Shown here: in pieces, positions 8,166 to 15,822 of the stretch | How the letters are laid out: each line of letters begins with the position of its first letter | How positions within the stretch are numbered: position 1 is the stretch's first letter | DNA from: an uncultured Dokdonia sp. | GTDB taxonomy: Bacteria > Bacteroidota > Bacteroidia > Flavobacteriales > Flavobacteriaceae | Length of the DNA stretch: 48,348 nt | Reading direction: 5' to 3' | NCBI GenBank assembly: GCA_913060645.1 | Contig: CAJXSW010000007.1 | Span: 1 to 48,348, forward strand | The notes under the pieces: model-generated | The model's database searches: none | What the model was told of the DNA's origin: nothing | What the model saw: the letters and a program-made list of their open reading frames with translations, nothing else | Made by a program: the position numbers and the translations under genes

Positions 8166-10202
8166 TTATTCGATTGGTTTTATTAATTTATCATTTATAT
8201 GGTTCAAATGAAATTCAATTCCTTCCGTAGCTTTAATAAAAGTTTCATCTGAATTTTCAAAAGAAGCAAATAATAAAGTTTGTGCTTTATTATAAGTTGA
8301 TAGTTCTTTTAAGAAATTTGTAAAGTCGGAAATTGACATATCTTGTTGTTTTGGTTCGTCAAACATTAATAGATTTGGGTGATTACCGTTATTTTCAATT
8401 GATGTTTTATATAAGCTACAAGTGTAAGCCCAAATACTCCTTACAAAATCACTTGCCGAAGAATCGAATCTGATATTATAGAATAAATTATCATTAGGTT
8501 TTTTTGCTAGTGGCAAGTAGTTTTCATCTGATATTGCAATATCATTTATTGTTTTACTACTATAACTAAATGTAGTTAATAATGATTTAAAGTTGTTAGT
8601 TAGCGATTTTAATTTTGTAATATCATTTGGTGAAAAAGTATCAGTTTTAAGCTTTTCCTGCTCTCCTAATATTCCTTCCCACTTGACAGAAAGAGTAGAT
8701 AACTCATCTTTTAATTCTGAGAGATCTTCTAAATATTTAGAATAGAATTCTATTCTTTTCTTTAGATTAAGTCGGTATTCTATATCAATAATTGAAGGAA
8801 GTCTTTCATCTGAGATAAGTTCTTTTTTTAATTCTCGAATTTGACTTCTTAAGTTACTTTGTGAACCTCTTAGATTTTTTAATTGTTTGTTCTTGGCGAT
8901 AATTCTAGACTCTAAACTTTCTATATTAACGTCAAGCATTTTAATTTGAGCAGACAAGAAACTTATATTATCTTCTAGTCTCATAGGTACTTGCTTTACC
9001 GATAAAGGAAGTAGAGAGTCATTTATTTCTTGATCACAAGTAGGGCAAGTGTTTTCAGAAACCTTTAAGTCAATTTCAGCTCCCATTTTTTGAACTTTAG
9101 AAGCTCCTTTATTTTTTCTTAAATCTTCATTTAAATTTTCTAATTGATAATTGAAGTTGCTTAATTTTTGATTATCAAAAGTTAATTCGCTTGAAATCAT
9201 TTCTACATCAAAACTAATTTGATTTAGTTTTTCTTCGTTTTTTGTGATAAGAGTTTCATTATCTCCAATTTTGTCTTTAACCGAAATTGTTTCAACTTGA
9301 TTTAAAATATCTAGCTCTTCAATTATTAAGTCTAAATAATTAGAAATTGAGTAGTCTATTTCATCTTTAGAGAGTAAAATATTAATTTCATTAATGTTAT
9401 TAATGATTATCGGTGATTGTGATAAACCAACCAATTTTCCACCTCCTTTTTCTGCAAACCTTTCAAATCTCTTTGATAAGTTGAGCCAATCATTTTCAAG
9501 AATTCTTTTTGTAATACCCAATTCTTGCTTTTTCATTTTATTGCCGTAAACATCCATATCTAATATGAATTCTACAATGCGAGCTTCTTTATTGTTTAAA
9601 CCATAGATAGGCATTGTGGCAAAAAAGTCTGACCATCCAGATTTTTGTTCAATTATAAAGCTAGAAGCAACTTGTTGAATATATATTTTACGTAAATCAC
9701 CTTTGTTAGTTAGTACTTTTGGTAGTTCCCAGTTTAAAAAGTCTTCTAAATAAAGATGAAATCCATAATTTATATCAGATGCTCCGCCGTTATCGTGTAT
9801 AAACATTGGTCGGCTTTCTAGGGTGTCATTAACTAAAAGGCTTCCAAAATAGACATCTATCAATTGCGATTTTCTGTTCGGATTTTGAACAAACCTCCGA
9901 ATTGTTATTATATCTCCATTTGAGTTTTCTATTTCTAATAAAACAAAAGATTGAAGTACACTATGAAAAGTGCTTTTTGGATATTCAACTTGGTCTTTTA
10001 GAACGGATTGCATTGTTTTCTCAAATCTGCCGCCAATTAATTCCTCAAAACCTAGTGCATAAACAATAGCTTGAAATAAGCTACTTTTTCCACTAGTATT
10101 ATTACCTCTAACTATATTTAATCCTGATTTAAAAGAATGGAAAGCACCAAAAAGACCATTATTGGTATTTACTTCTATTTTTATGTTATTTATTTTAAGC
10201 AT
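8166..10202 (-). CDS. SMC/Rad50-like ABC ATPase of an ABC-3C (Lamassu-like) system
   Basis: 678 residues. Walker A is GNNTSGKSS (33-41). A long coiled coil runs from ~300 to ~525 and is broken by a Rad50-type zinc hook, CPTC, at 386-389. Walker B is NLLMFDEP (610-617) with Asp615 and catalytic Glu616. Before it, FDSSASDFVRSIWAY takes the place of a classic LSGGQ signature. The early SSFIIEQKSGW segment fits stand-alone defence ATPases of this clade, as I recall them. Such ATPases are thought to sense aberrant DNA ends or phage replication and release a partner effector. The start overlaps the end of the preceding gene by 8 bp (ATGCTTAA). It is the last gene of the operon, a strong sign that the three products form one complex. 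Defence function is inferred from architecture. Confidence 0.85.
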   Translation of the reverse strand: MLKINNIKIEVNTNNGLFGAFHSFKSGLNIVRGNNTSGKSSLFQAIVYALGFEELIGGRFEKTMQSVLKDQVEYPKSTFHSVLQSFVLLEIENSNGDIITIRRFVQNPNRKSQLIDVYFGSLLVNDTLESRPMFIHDNGGASDINYGFHLYLEDFLNWELPKVLTNKGDLRKIYIQQVASSFIIEQKSGWSDFFATMPIYGLNNKEARIVEFILDMDVYGNKMKKQELGITKRILENDWLNLSKRFERFAEKGGGKLVGLSQSPIIINNINEINILLSKDEIDYSISNYLDLIIEELDILNQVETISVKDKIGDNETLITKNEEKLNQISFDVEMISSELTFDNQKLSNFNYQLENLNEDLRKNKGASKVQKMGAEIDLKVSENTCPTCDQEINDSLLPLSVKQVPMRLEDNISFLSAQIKMLDVNIESLESRIIAKNKQLKNLRGSQSNLRSQIRELKKELISDERLPSIIDIEYRLNLKKRIEFYSKYLEDLSELKDELSTLSVKWEGILGEQEKLKTDTFSPNDITKLKSLTNNFKSLLTTFSYSSKTINDIAISDENYLPLAKKPNDNLFYNIRFDSSASDFVRSIWAYTCSLYKTSIENNGNHPNLLMFDEPKQQDMSISDFTNFLKELSTYNKAQTLLFASFENSDETFIKATEGIEFHLNHINDKLIKPIE

Positions 10203-10668
10203 TTTGATTTTTCCATTTTTTATATATTAAATCAATACGATTATCTGTAATTTTTCTTTTACCTAAGAATGTTAAAAATTCAATTTCTTCGTTTAAAAAT
10301 TCTGGGTTTTCTAAAATTTTCGAATAAAATTTTTCTCCTTTCTCTAATACCCGATATTTTCCATTTGATATAGAACAAATACCTTCGTGAACAGAATAGT
10401 TCAGAGCTCTGTTTAAACTAGGCTCAATTCCCCACGTTTTTGAACTCTCAGTATAATTACTAAGAACAAATTTCTTGAGTGAACTTTTGTTTTCATTACT
10501 TTTTAACGCCCAATTAATTAAATGAAGTTTTAATAAACTTGATTTTGAACCTTGACAACAAATCTTTAATATTAGGACTATTAATGCAATAGAATAAGAA
10601 GGTCTGTATTCAGGTGGGATAGAAATGGGTTTCTTTGAGAATGTTATTTTTTCAGCGTATAATTCCAT
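10195..10668 (-). CDS. Middle component of the ABC-3C operon (winged-helix-like)
   Basis: 157 residues from the ATG at 10668, one base after the stop of the upstream gene (TAA-A-ATG); a TTG nine bases earlier would overlap that stop. Small, basic and predicted helical: ALIVLILKICCQGSKSSLLK and LHLINWALKSNENKSSLKKF, then NRALNYSVHEGICSISNGKY, RVLEKGEKFYSKIL. The pattern of helices followed by a short beta hairpin (GICSISNGKYRVLEKGEKF) looks like a winged helix, which is how middle components of ABC-3C systems (LmuC-like) are described. In those systems the small subunit bridges ATPase and effector. Assignment rests mainly on size, position and fold impression. Confidence 0.7.
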   Translation of the reverse strand: MELYAEKITFSKKPISIPPEYRPSYSIALIVLILKICCQGSKSSLLKLHLINWALKSNENKSSLKKFVLSNYTESSKTWGIEPSLNRALNYSVHEGICSISNGKYRVLEKGEKFYSKILENPEFLNEEIEFLTFLGKRKITDNRIDLIYKKWKNQNA

Positions 10669-10669
10669 T

Positions 10670-11599
10670 TTATTCAAAGTTTATTGGACACCTAAAAATC
10701 CAGTCAGCTAAAGCCCAATTTGTTAGTTTTAAAATCATTTGTGGAGCTAAATTTTTAAAAGAATTTTGCAGTTCATTTTTTAACAAACTCCTGAAGTCTT
10801 CATACAATTCACTTGGCTCTTTCGAGTTTGTAATACATCTTTCTTCAATCTCAGACTCTATTACACTGGTTATTTTTAAAAAATTCTCAAATCCAACAGG
10901 ATAATCTTCTTCCCATTTTGTTAAGATACTTTTCCCTTCTAAAAAATGTTCTACATTTAAATCTACTAGTTTGTCAAGATTTGAGTCATAGTTAGGAGAA
11001 GAATTATTCAATCTATGAGCGTTTTTATTTTGTGAATTTTCAATTAAGGAGATTTTGGAATCCTTCCATTTTAACTTATCGTCTGATTCTATTGAATTTT
11101 CAGGGATTACATCAATTTTAATATTAGAATTTTCAATAGCAGTTTTTAAGAAAGGGTGCAGAAAGCTTATGTCCTCAAATATTACTTCAAAATCATTATT
11201 GTCAATTATTGATAAATTCCAGCTTTTTACTTCATCTCTTTTTTGAGAACAATGCTGTACAATATCATTTTTTGCATATTGTGGAGTTACGAAATACCAT
11301 TTTTTAATTTTAGTAGTTCCGAGTGTTTTTTTTAATTGTTCTTCGTGAATCTTAAGTTTTTTTAAATCCTTAGAAATTTTATCTCGTTGTTTTTCGTAAA
11401 GTTCTTTGGCAGAATAATGTTCATCTGGACAATAGCACTGAAATACTTTCCCCATTCTTGTAAATCCTTCAATTCCAAAATCTCCGGGAGTTGCTTTAAT
11501 TTCTTGATAAGATTCTTCTCTGAAATTATTTTTAAAACATAATTGGGAAACACTTTCCCATTTGTTGCCATCAAAATTCCCAAATTCTGTTCTAATCAT
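10670..11599 (-). CDS. PD-(D/E)XK-like nuclease effector of the ABC-3C operon
   Basis: 309 residues, first gene of the three-gene operon. The N-terminal ~80 residues fit a variant PD-(D/E)XK restriction-endonuclease fold: helix with WESVSQLCF (Glu15), then GDFGIEGF (Asp40), then KVFQCYCPDEHYS with Gln54 where Glu-x-Lys is usual, and a basic helix KQRDKISKDLKK (Lys74). A second domain (KKWYFVTPQYAKNDIVQHCS, 100-165) and an Asn-rich linker (~185-205) precede a C-terminal helical domain, expected to bind the ATPase complex in ABC-3C systems. The effector is presumably held inactive until the ATPase senses infection. The catalytic assignment is by eye and needs a profile search. Domain order and operon position agree with an ABC-3C/LmuA-like effector. 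Confidence 0.72.
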   Translation of the reverse strand: MIRTEFGNFDGNKWESVSQLCFKNNFREESYQEIKATPGDFGIEGFTRMGKVFQCYCPDEHYSAKELYEKQRDKISKDLKKLKIHEEQLKKTLGTTKIKKWYFVTPQYAKNDIVQHCSQKRDEVKSWNLSIIDNNDFEVIFEDISFLHPFLKTAIENSNIKIDVIPENSIESDDKLKWKDSKISLIENSQNKNAHRLNNSSPNYDSNLDKLVDLNVEHFLEGKSILTKWEEDYPVGFENFLKITSVIESEIEERCITNSKEPSELYEDFRSLLKNELQNSFKNLAPQMILKLTNWALADWIFRCPINFE

Positions 11600-11617
11600 T
11601 TATTCTATTTGTTTTTT

Positions 11618-11823
11618 CGCATTGGCTACAACGGTTTATGTATATGAAAAGTAGCGCTGAAAAGGTCGCTATCTATTCGGTTGAACTCAAGCCGAATTTT
11701 TTAATTTTGTATTTATATTTCTTTCCTAAAATAGCCAAATTTAAAATTTGGTGATCTTGCAAACGTGCAGTTATCATTGGGTTAAGCACTTATTACCCTA
11801 TTATTTTTATACGTTGTGGTGCG
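11618..11823. repeat. Cassette-like intergenic element with inverted ends
   Basis: Between the FRG gene and the ABC-3C operon. The left end CGCATTGGCTACAACG and the right end CGTTGTGGTGCG are imperfect inverted repeats (CGCA..ACAACG against its complement). Inside is a hairpin with arms ATTCGG and CCGAAT at ~11676-11697. Part of the inside (CAAGCCGAATTTTT) recurs at ~13073-13086. It resembles boundary sequences between accessory genes in Bacteroidota and is reminiscent of, but does not match, an integron attC site. Confidence 0.5.
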
Positions 11824-11831
11824 CTGGCTTA

Positions 11832-12659
11832 CTACGACATATATCGTTTATATTGTCTTTCATTCGTGCATCTATTGTGTGTTGTAGATGCCTCGTATTT
11901 TATTCTTTTCGCTAATCCATCAAGTCCAGGATAAATAAGTCCGTGATGATATCCCAAATCATAAAGTTGGTCTAATATATCCTTTCTGTGTTTCTTATTA
12001 ATTACAACTAAATCGAAAAGGCCACAATCATTAGTTTGTTCATTAAAAGGAACAAAATCTTCACGACCGTCTGGTAATTCGTGAATTGTAAAACAACCTG
12101 ATTGATTAGTTATTCTCGGTGATACGTGATTCGGAAAAATTATTTCATTTTCTTTCTCTAAAGTTAGTCTTCTATCAATTCTTGTACTTACTGGAAGACA
12201 GTTGTTAGTTGAATGATATCCATAGCACCAAACTGCGCTAAATTCCACTTCGGATGTATAATCTTCAACTGCGAAAAATAATGAAACCAAAGGATTTGTT
12301 GACCAATCTAAAAGTCTAGTTGGTAATCCGTGATGTTGAGCTAAAGCAAGTAGTTCAGCTTCATCTTTTGGCTCAAATTCATTAAAAGGTCGTGCTTCTC
12401 TCTTAAATACCTTGAGCATATATTCTTCAAGGTCGTTCCAATTAGTAAAAGTATCTTTAATATTAATTCTGAATAAACTTGGAACTAACTGATATTTCTC
12501 ATTTCCTTGACCTCTATATATCCATTGCGCGATATGTTGTTGCTCAAATGACTGAACTAAATTCAAAAATTCTGATACTGACGTAATTTCAATTCTATCC
12601 ATAGGTTTTTTTAGCTTGTGCACAACTTGATTATATAAGGAATCTACCAAATAACTCAT
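11832..12659 (-). CDS. FRG domain-containing protein
   Basis: 275 residues. The FRG signature is seen as QWIYRGQGNEKYQLVPSLFR (residues ~46-64, with the name-giving aromatic-Arg-Gly at 48-50), followed by EAELLALAQHHGLPTRLLDW and STNPLVSLFFAVE, the most conserved block of the family. FRG proteins are an uncharacterised family related by fold to ADP-ribosyltransferases and often found in mobile or conflict-related gene neighbourhoods. Molecular activity is not established. It is transcribed towards the ABC-3C operon but separated by 232 bp holding a cassette-like element, so it is likely its own unit. Followed upstream by GNAT-pseudogene DNA. Confidence 0.88.
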   Translation of the reverse strand: MSYLVDSLYNQVVHKLKKPMDRIEITSVSEFLNLVQSFEQQHIAQWIYRGQGNEKYQLVPSLFRINIKDTFTNWNDLEEYMLKVFKREARPFNEFEPKDEAELLALAQHHGLPTRLLDWSTNPLVSLFFAVEDYTSEVEFSAVWCYGYHSTNNCLPVSTRIDRRLTLEKENEIIFPNHVSPRITNQSGCFTIHELPDGREDFVPFNEQTNDCGLFDLVVINKKHRKDILDQLYDLGYHHGLIYPGLDGLAKRIKYEASTTHNRCTNERQYKRYMS

Positions 12660-12755
12660 TCTAAACCCAACAAATATGTGGGTTATGTGATGATATTTAG
12701 GTGATTATGACTTGTTGTGATTAAGGTTGTATAAGTACATCATCTATTTAAAAGC

Positions 12756-13050
12756 TAATCTACCACCTCAAATCCAAACTCCCATACGGTAATCCTCATT
12801 TATAGCGAAATAATTGAAAATAAGTAGTTTTTCTTCAAATAGGGAAGGAGTGTACTGTGATATTTAGCGCTTGCGGGGATCGCTTTCTAAGATGGCATAT
12901 TCATAGTTATCTGCCCAGCCAGTGCTTAGGGGTAATATCTGTCTGCATCTTCCTTCTCTGGTCACGCCTACTTTTTCTAGCACTTTATAAGAACCTGTAT
13001 TTTCTACTGCGCAGCTAGATGTTATGCAGTGTTACTGTAGGGTGTAACAA
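12756..13050. repeat. Imperfect direct repeat, copy 1
   Basis: Matches 14963-15260 in the same orientation with roughly 33 differences over ~295 positions counted by eye (about 89% identity). It contains ~108 bp of 3' flank plus the 3' end of a GNAT gene. Homology stops at about 13050. Confidence 0.88.
12864..13050 (-). pseudogene. GNAT acetyltransferase 3'-end remnant
   Basis: The minus strand encodes the last ~60 codons of a GNAT enzyme nearly identical to that at 15072: SSCAVENTGSYKVLEKVGVT, then REGRCRQILPLSTGWADN and AILESDPRKR, ending in TAA at 12864-12866. An in-frame TAA appears upstream where the intact copy has LHLHR, and homology ends soon after. The N-terminal two thirds are missing. 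It is a displaced or duplicated gene end, not a functional gene. Confidence 0.88.
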
Positions 13051-13192
13051 GACGCCAACTTTTCGGATGAAACAAGCCGAATTTTTAAGTTTCACTAATT
13101 ATTTTCTATTTTGATAATTGGCAACTTTCCTTAACGCACAAACCATAGTCTTAGCTTAGATTCGCTCTGTTTTAAAAAAGGTTTGAAAATAA

Positions 13193-13705
13193 TTACTCGA
13201 CTAGTGTTAACTCATTTAAGTTCTTATTTACAGACCATCTTTTGTATTTATCTAATACATTTTTCCCTAATAAATTATCAGTCTCATTAGGCATTATTCC
13301 AAAAATTACGTTTTGTATAATGTGATTTCCAATTTTCATTGTTTTGATATTAATTCTGTCACAATAAACCTGCGAACCATCGGCTAATATGTAATAGCTC
13401 TTTTCTAGATGTGTGATGTTATCTTTTGATGTTTTTTGTATTTGAGCCATTATGTTTTTAGAAATTATTGATTCACTAGCTCCTGTATCTAAAATGAAAT
13501 CAATATCAATTTCATTTATCTCAGCATCTAAATGATACGATCCTAGATAATTTGATAAAGGAATCTTTATATGTTCACTATTTGCTTCAATCTCTTTATT
13601 AACAACGACTGCGCTCAAGCTTAATGATAAAGTGAAAAAAATGATAATTATGGATAGCCATTTAAAAAAATATCCAGGCTTTCTATTTTTCTTTAAATCA
13701 GCCAT
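13193..13705 (-). CDS. Membrane-anchored retropepsin-like aspartyl protease
   Basis: 170 residues. An N-terminal membrane anchor (WLSIIIIFFTLSLSLSAVVV, ~17-36) is followed by a single retropepsin-like lobe with IDFILDTGASESIIS (catalytic Asp73 in DTGA) and the family's second motif near the end, NLLGKNVLDKYKRWSVN. One-lobe enzymes of this kind work as dimers. The protease domain would face the periplasm. The start overlaps the end of the RDD gene by 8 bp, so the two are translated together and may act on the same membrane. Substrate unknown. AT-rich, in the segment between the direct repeats. Confidence 0.82.
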   Translation of the reverse strand: MADLKKNRKPGYFFKWLSIIIIFFTLSLSLSAVVVNKEIEANSEHIKIPLSNYLGSYHLDAEINEIDIDFILDTGASESIISKNIMAQIQKTSKDNITHLEKSYYILADGSQVYCDRINIKTMKIGNHIIQNVIFGIMPNETDNLLGKNVLDKYKRWSVNKNLNELTLVE

Positions 13706-14231
13706 TATGGTTTGGAATTTTTGTTACAATTTGTTTTATAAAATCATCATACCATATAGAATCCATTTTACCATTTAAAAACTTAAATAAAGGTTTGTAA
13801 ATTCCAAAAAGCCATAGTAGAATAGCAAAGCAAAACTTTAAATATATTAAAGCGAAAGCAAATGCGATTGGTCTCAATAAAAATTTGATTATGAAAATAT
13901 GAATTCCCAATTTCTCACATCTTGTATTCATGCTTCTAATATTAAATAGCACTTTGAAAATTGTGCCATCAAAATAATATTCTATAGAAATAAAAACGAT
14001 AGAATAAAAAGCAATAGTTATGTAGGTAATACTGTCTGGAATTTCTGGCGTAAAAATCTTTACAAAATGAATTGTTAGATATATAAAAGCGAAGAGTAAA
14101 CTATAATCTAGAATGAAAATAAGTGCTCTTTTTCTAAGTTCAATCATTTCATATTGATTTACCGGTCTTTCTAAATAGTCTGAACCTTCAATATTGAAGC
14201 GTAAAAAAGGATTTTTACTTTTTATTTTCAT
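13698..14231 (-). CDS. RDD family-like membrane protein
   Basis: 177 residues with four or more hydrophobic segments. RDD features are recognisable: RKRALIFILDYSLLF (the R..A..iDy opening), FDGTIFKVLFNIRSMN (matching the GxTxGK.l.g.rV loop, though the GK is changed to FK), LLRPIAFAF, and a final WYDDFIKQIVTKI resembling the closing Asp motif. RDD proteins are poorly understood; some take part in ion transport. The degenerate glycine motif makes this a divergent member. It overlaps the downstream protease gene by 8 bp. Confidence 0.7.
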   Translation of the reverse strand: MKIKSKNPFLRFNIEGSDYLERPVNQYEMIELRKRALIFILDYSLLFAFIYLTIHFVKIFTPEIPDSITYITIAFYSIVFISIEYYFDGTIFKVLFNIRSMNTRCEKLGIHIFIIKFLLRPIAFAFALIYLKFCFAILLWLFGIYKPLFKFLNGKMDSIWYDDFIKQIVTKIPNHNG

Positions 14232-14297
14232 TCTTTATGTTGTTGAAGTATTTAAAACAATGAGTATTTTCAAGCAATCTAATATTTAAGACTTCTA

Positions 14298-14813
14298 TTA
14301 TAAATCTATATAAATTGAACCATTAGTATAAGATACTTCATCTCCAAAAATTGAATCGTTGCCACATCCTCCTCCATAATTATTGGTAAAAGAAAATGTC
14401 GCAATAAATTCATCTTCATTGTTTACCGTTACATTAATCATAGGATGATCTATATTTACTCCAAAATAGTCGCATGTGTTGCTATTGGAATTTGTTCTAA
14501 GATTAAATTCTCCTATAATAGTACCATCAAAAGAATCTCCTGTGTAGCCTAATTCTACATCAAAATCAATTATTATATCTGATTGATTATTAATTCTGGC
14601 CTCTACTGTGAAATAATCTGGAAATTCATCATCGTTTGCCGTTCCTTCAAAATGCTTAACGACTGTGAAAGTATTGAAAGAATAGTCAGTTCCATTAATA
14701 GTTACTTCAATTGTACTTTCATTTGTGTTTTCTAAATCACTGTCATCACTTGAACAACTTGTGAAAATTAATAAGCCAATTAAAACTAGATAAATTAAAT
14801 TCAGTTTTTTCAT
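14298..14813 (-). CDS. Predicted lipoprotein, unknown family
   Basis: 171 residues from the ATG at 14813. This start gives a standard lipoprotein signal (MKKLNLIYLVLIGLLIFTSC, Cys20) followed by an Asp/Ser-rich tether (SSDDSDLENTNES) typical of exported Flavobacteriaceae lipoproteins; the open frame extends 24 codons further upstream without a signal peptide. The mature part is beta-rich (STIEVTINGTDYSFNTFTVV and later ATFSFTNNYGGGCGNDS) with two Cys that may pair. No family recognised. It lies 66 bp upstream of the RDD gene on the same strand. Confidence 0.78.
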   Translation of the reverse strand: MKKLNLIYLVLIGLLIFTSCSSDDSDLENTNESTIEVTINGTDYSFNTFTVVKHFEGTANDDEFPDYFTVEARINNQSDIIIDFDVELGYTGDSFDGTIIGEFNLRTNSNSNTCDYFGVNIDHPMINVTVNNEDEFIATFSFTNNYGGGCGNDSIFGDEVSYTNGSIYIDL

Positions 14814-14962
14814 TCTATTGATTGCGTTTGTTATTTTACAAGTTCTATCCCCAAGCAATCTACCAAAACCCCAACCACAAACCAATGAATATCAGTTCAT
14901 AAAAAGGTTTCACAAGATTACCATTTTTTGCTGTAAATCATAATAGATTACAAGCAAACCAC

Positions 14963-15260
14963 TAATCTACCACCTCAAATCCAAACTTCCATACGGTAAA
15001 CCTCATTTGGAGCCAAATAATTGAAAATAAGTAGTTTTTCTTGCAAATAGGGAAAGAGTGTACTGTGATTTTTAGCGATTGCGAGGATCGCTTTCTAAGA
15101 TGGCATATTTATAATTATCTGCCCAGCCAGTGCTTAGTGGTAATATCTGCCTGCATCTGCCTTCTCTGGTCATGCCCACTTTTTCTAGTACCTTATAAGA
15201 GCCTATATTTTCTACTGCGCAGCCAGCTGCTACGCGGTGCAGGTGTAGGGTGTCAAAACA
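14963..15260. repeat. Imperfect direct repeat, copy 2
   Basis: Partner of 12756-13050, covering the 3' end and 3' flank of the intact GNAT gene. The two copies bracket a ~1.9-kb segment with the lipoprotein, RDD and protease genes. Confidence 0.88.
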
Positions 15261-15623
15261 AAAATCGAGAATGCATTGTGTTGCTTCTGTAGCATAGCCG
15301 TTGTTCCAGTAATCGCGGTGTATTTTATACCAGATTTCGGCTCTTTGGTATTTTGGGCTGCCTATTTTGAGTCCGTAGAGTCCTATAAACTTTTGATCTT
15401 CGCTACGCACCATGGCAAGGGTGTGATTTGTGATGTTTTCTTGCTGGTTATCTGCTGTCCAGGGTGTGATAATCGCCTTGGTTACTCCGATGTTCTCTGG
15501 AATGCCAAGGGCGTTATATGCATCTGTTTCTGGGAGTGAGTGCAGGTTGTGTATCACATCAAGATCTGCAATCGTGATAGGGCGTAGGGTGATCCGTTCG
15601 GTGGTGAGTGGGAAGTGATTCAT
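15072..15623 (-). CDS. GNAT family N-acetyltransferase (intact copy)
   Basis: 183 residues from the ATG at 15623 (MNHFPLTTERITLRPITIAD, the normal RimJ/RimL-type opening); an upstream extension of 20 codons is not supported. The acetyl-CoA region is AEIWYKIHRDYWNNGYATEA (NNGYAT loop), followed by CAVENIGSYKVLEKVGMTRE. The family moves acetyl from acetyl-CoA to amines, often ribosomal-protein or small-molecule amines; target unknown. Its last ~190 bp and 3' flank are repeated 2.2 kb downstream as a pseudogene. A palindrome copy lies 95 bp upstream, so this gene marks the return to chromosome-like sequence. Confidence 0.88.
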   Translation of the reverse strand: MNHFPLTTERITLRPITIADLDVIHNLHSLPETDAYNALGIPENIGVTKAIITPWTADNQQENITNHTLAMVRSEDQKFIGLYGLKIGSPKYQRAEIWYKIHRDYWNNGYATEATQCILDFCFDTLHLHRVAAGCAVENIGSYKVLEKVGMTREGRCRQILPLSTGWADNYKYAILESDPRNR

Positions 15624-15717
15624 GGGTATTAAAGATACTATTTCGGCAGCAGTCACGCTGTAAAAACCACCCACTAAACACATTACTCATAAAAGCATAT
15701 GGATATAACGCGAGACA

Positions 15718-15731
15718 TTTTCGCGAAAGCG
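15718..15731. repeat. Dispersed palindrome, right half (TTTTCGCGAAAGCG)
   Basis: Partial copy in the divergent gap between the GNAT gene (start 95 bp away) and the Crp/Fnr gene. Confidence 0.8.
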
Positions 15732-15764
15732 TACTACACCCACAATGCTATAAACGCCTACTGG

Positions 15765-15778
15765 CTGTAAGGTTACAG
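15765..15778. promoter_or_regulatory. Inverted repeat CTGTAA-GG-TTACAG upstream of the Crp/Fnr gene
   Basis: Perfect 6-bp arms, 45 bp upstream of the Crp/Fnr start codon. The arms share TGTAA/TTACA with the longer palindrome just downstream of that gene, but with a 2-bp instead of a 6-bp centre. It is a possible autoregulatory site or only a hairpin. Confidence 0.4.
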
Positions 15779-15822
15779 AGCAGCTGCCGACAGATATTTA
15801 ATAATTAAATCCTACACGCACT

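Noticed and set aside
8166-11599. Gabija, Septu or restriction-modification system
   Set aside because: There is no UvrD-like helicase, HNH partner or methyltransferase; the ATPase is Rad50-like with a zinc hook and two small partners.
11618-11823. True integron attC site
   Set aside because: The ends do not fit RYYYAAC/GTTRRRY and no integron integrase is in the window, so only a resemblance is claimed.
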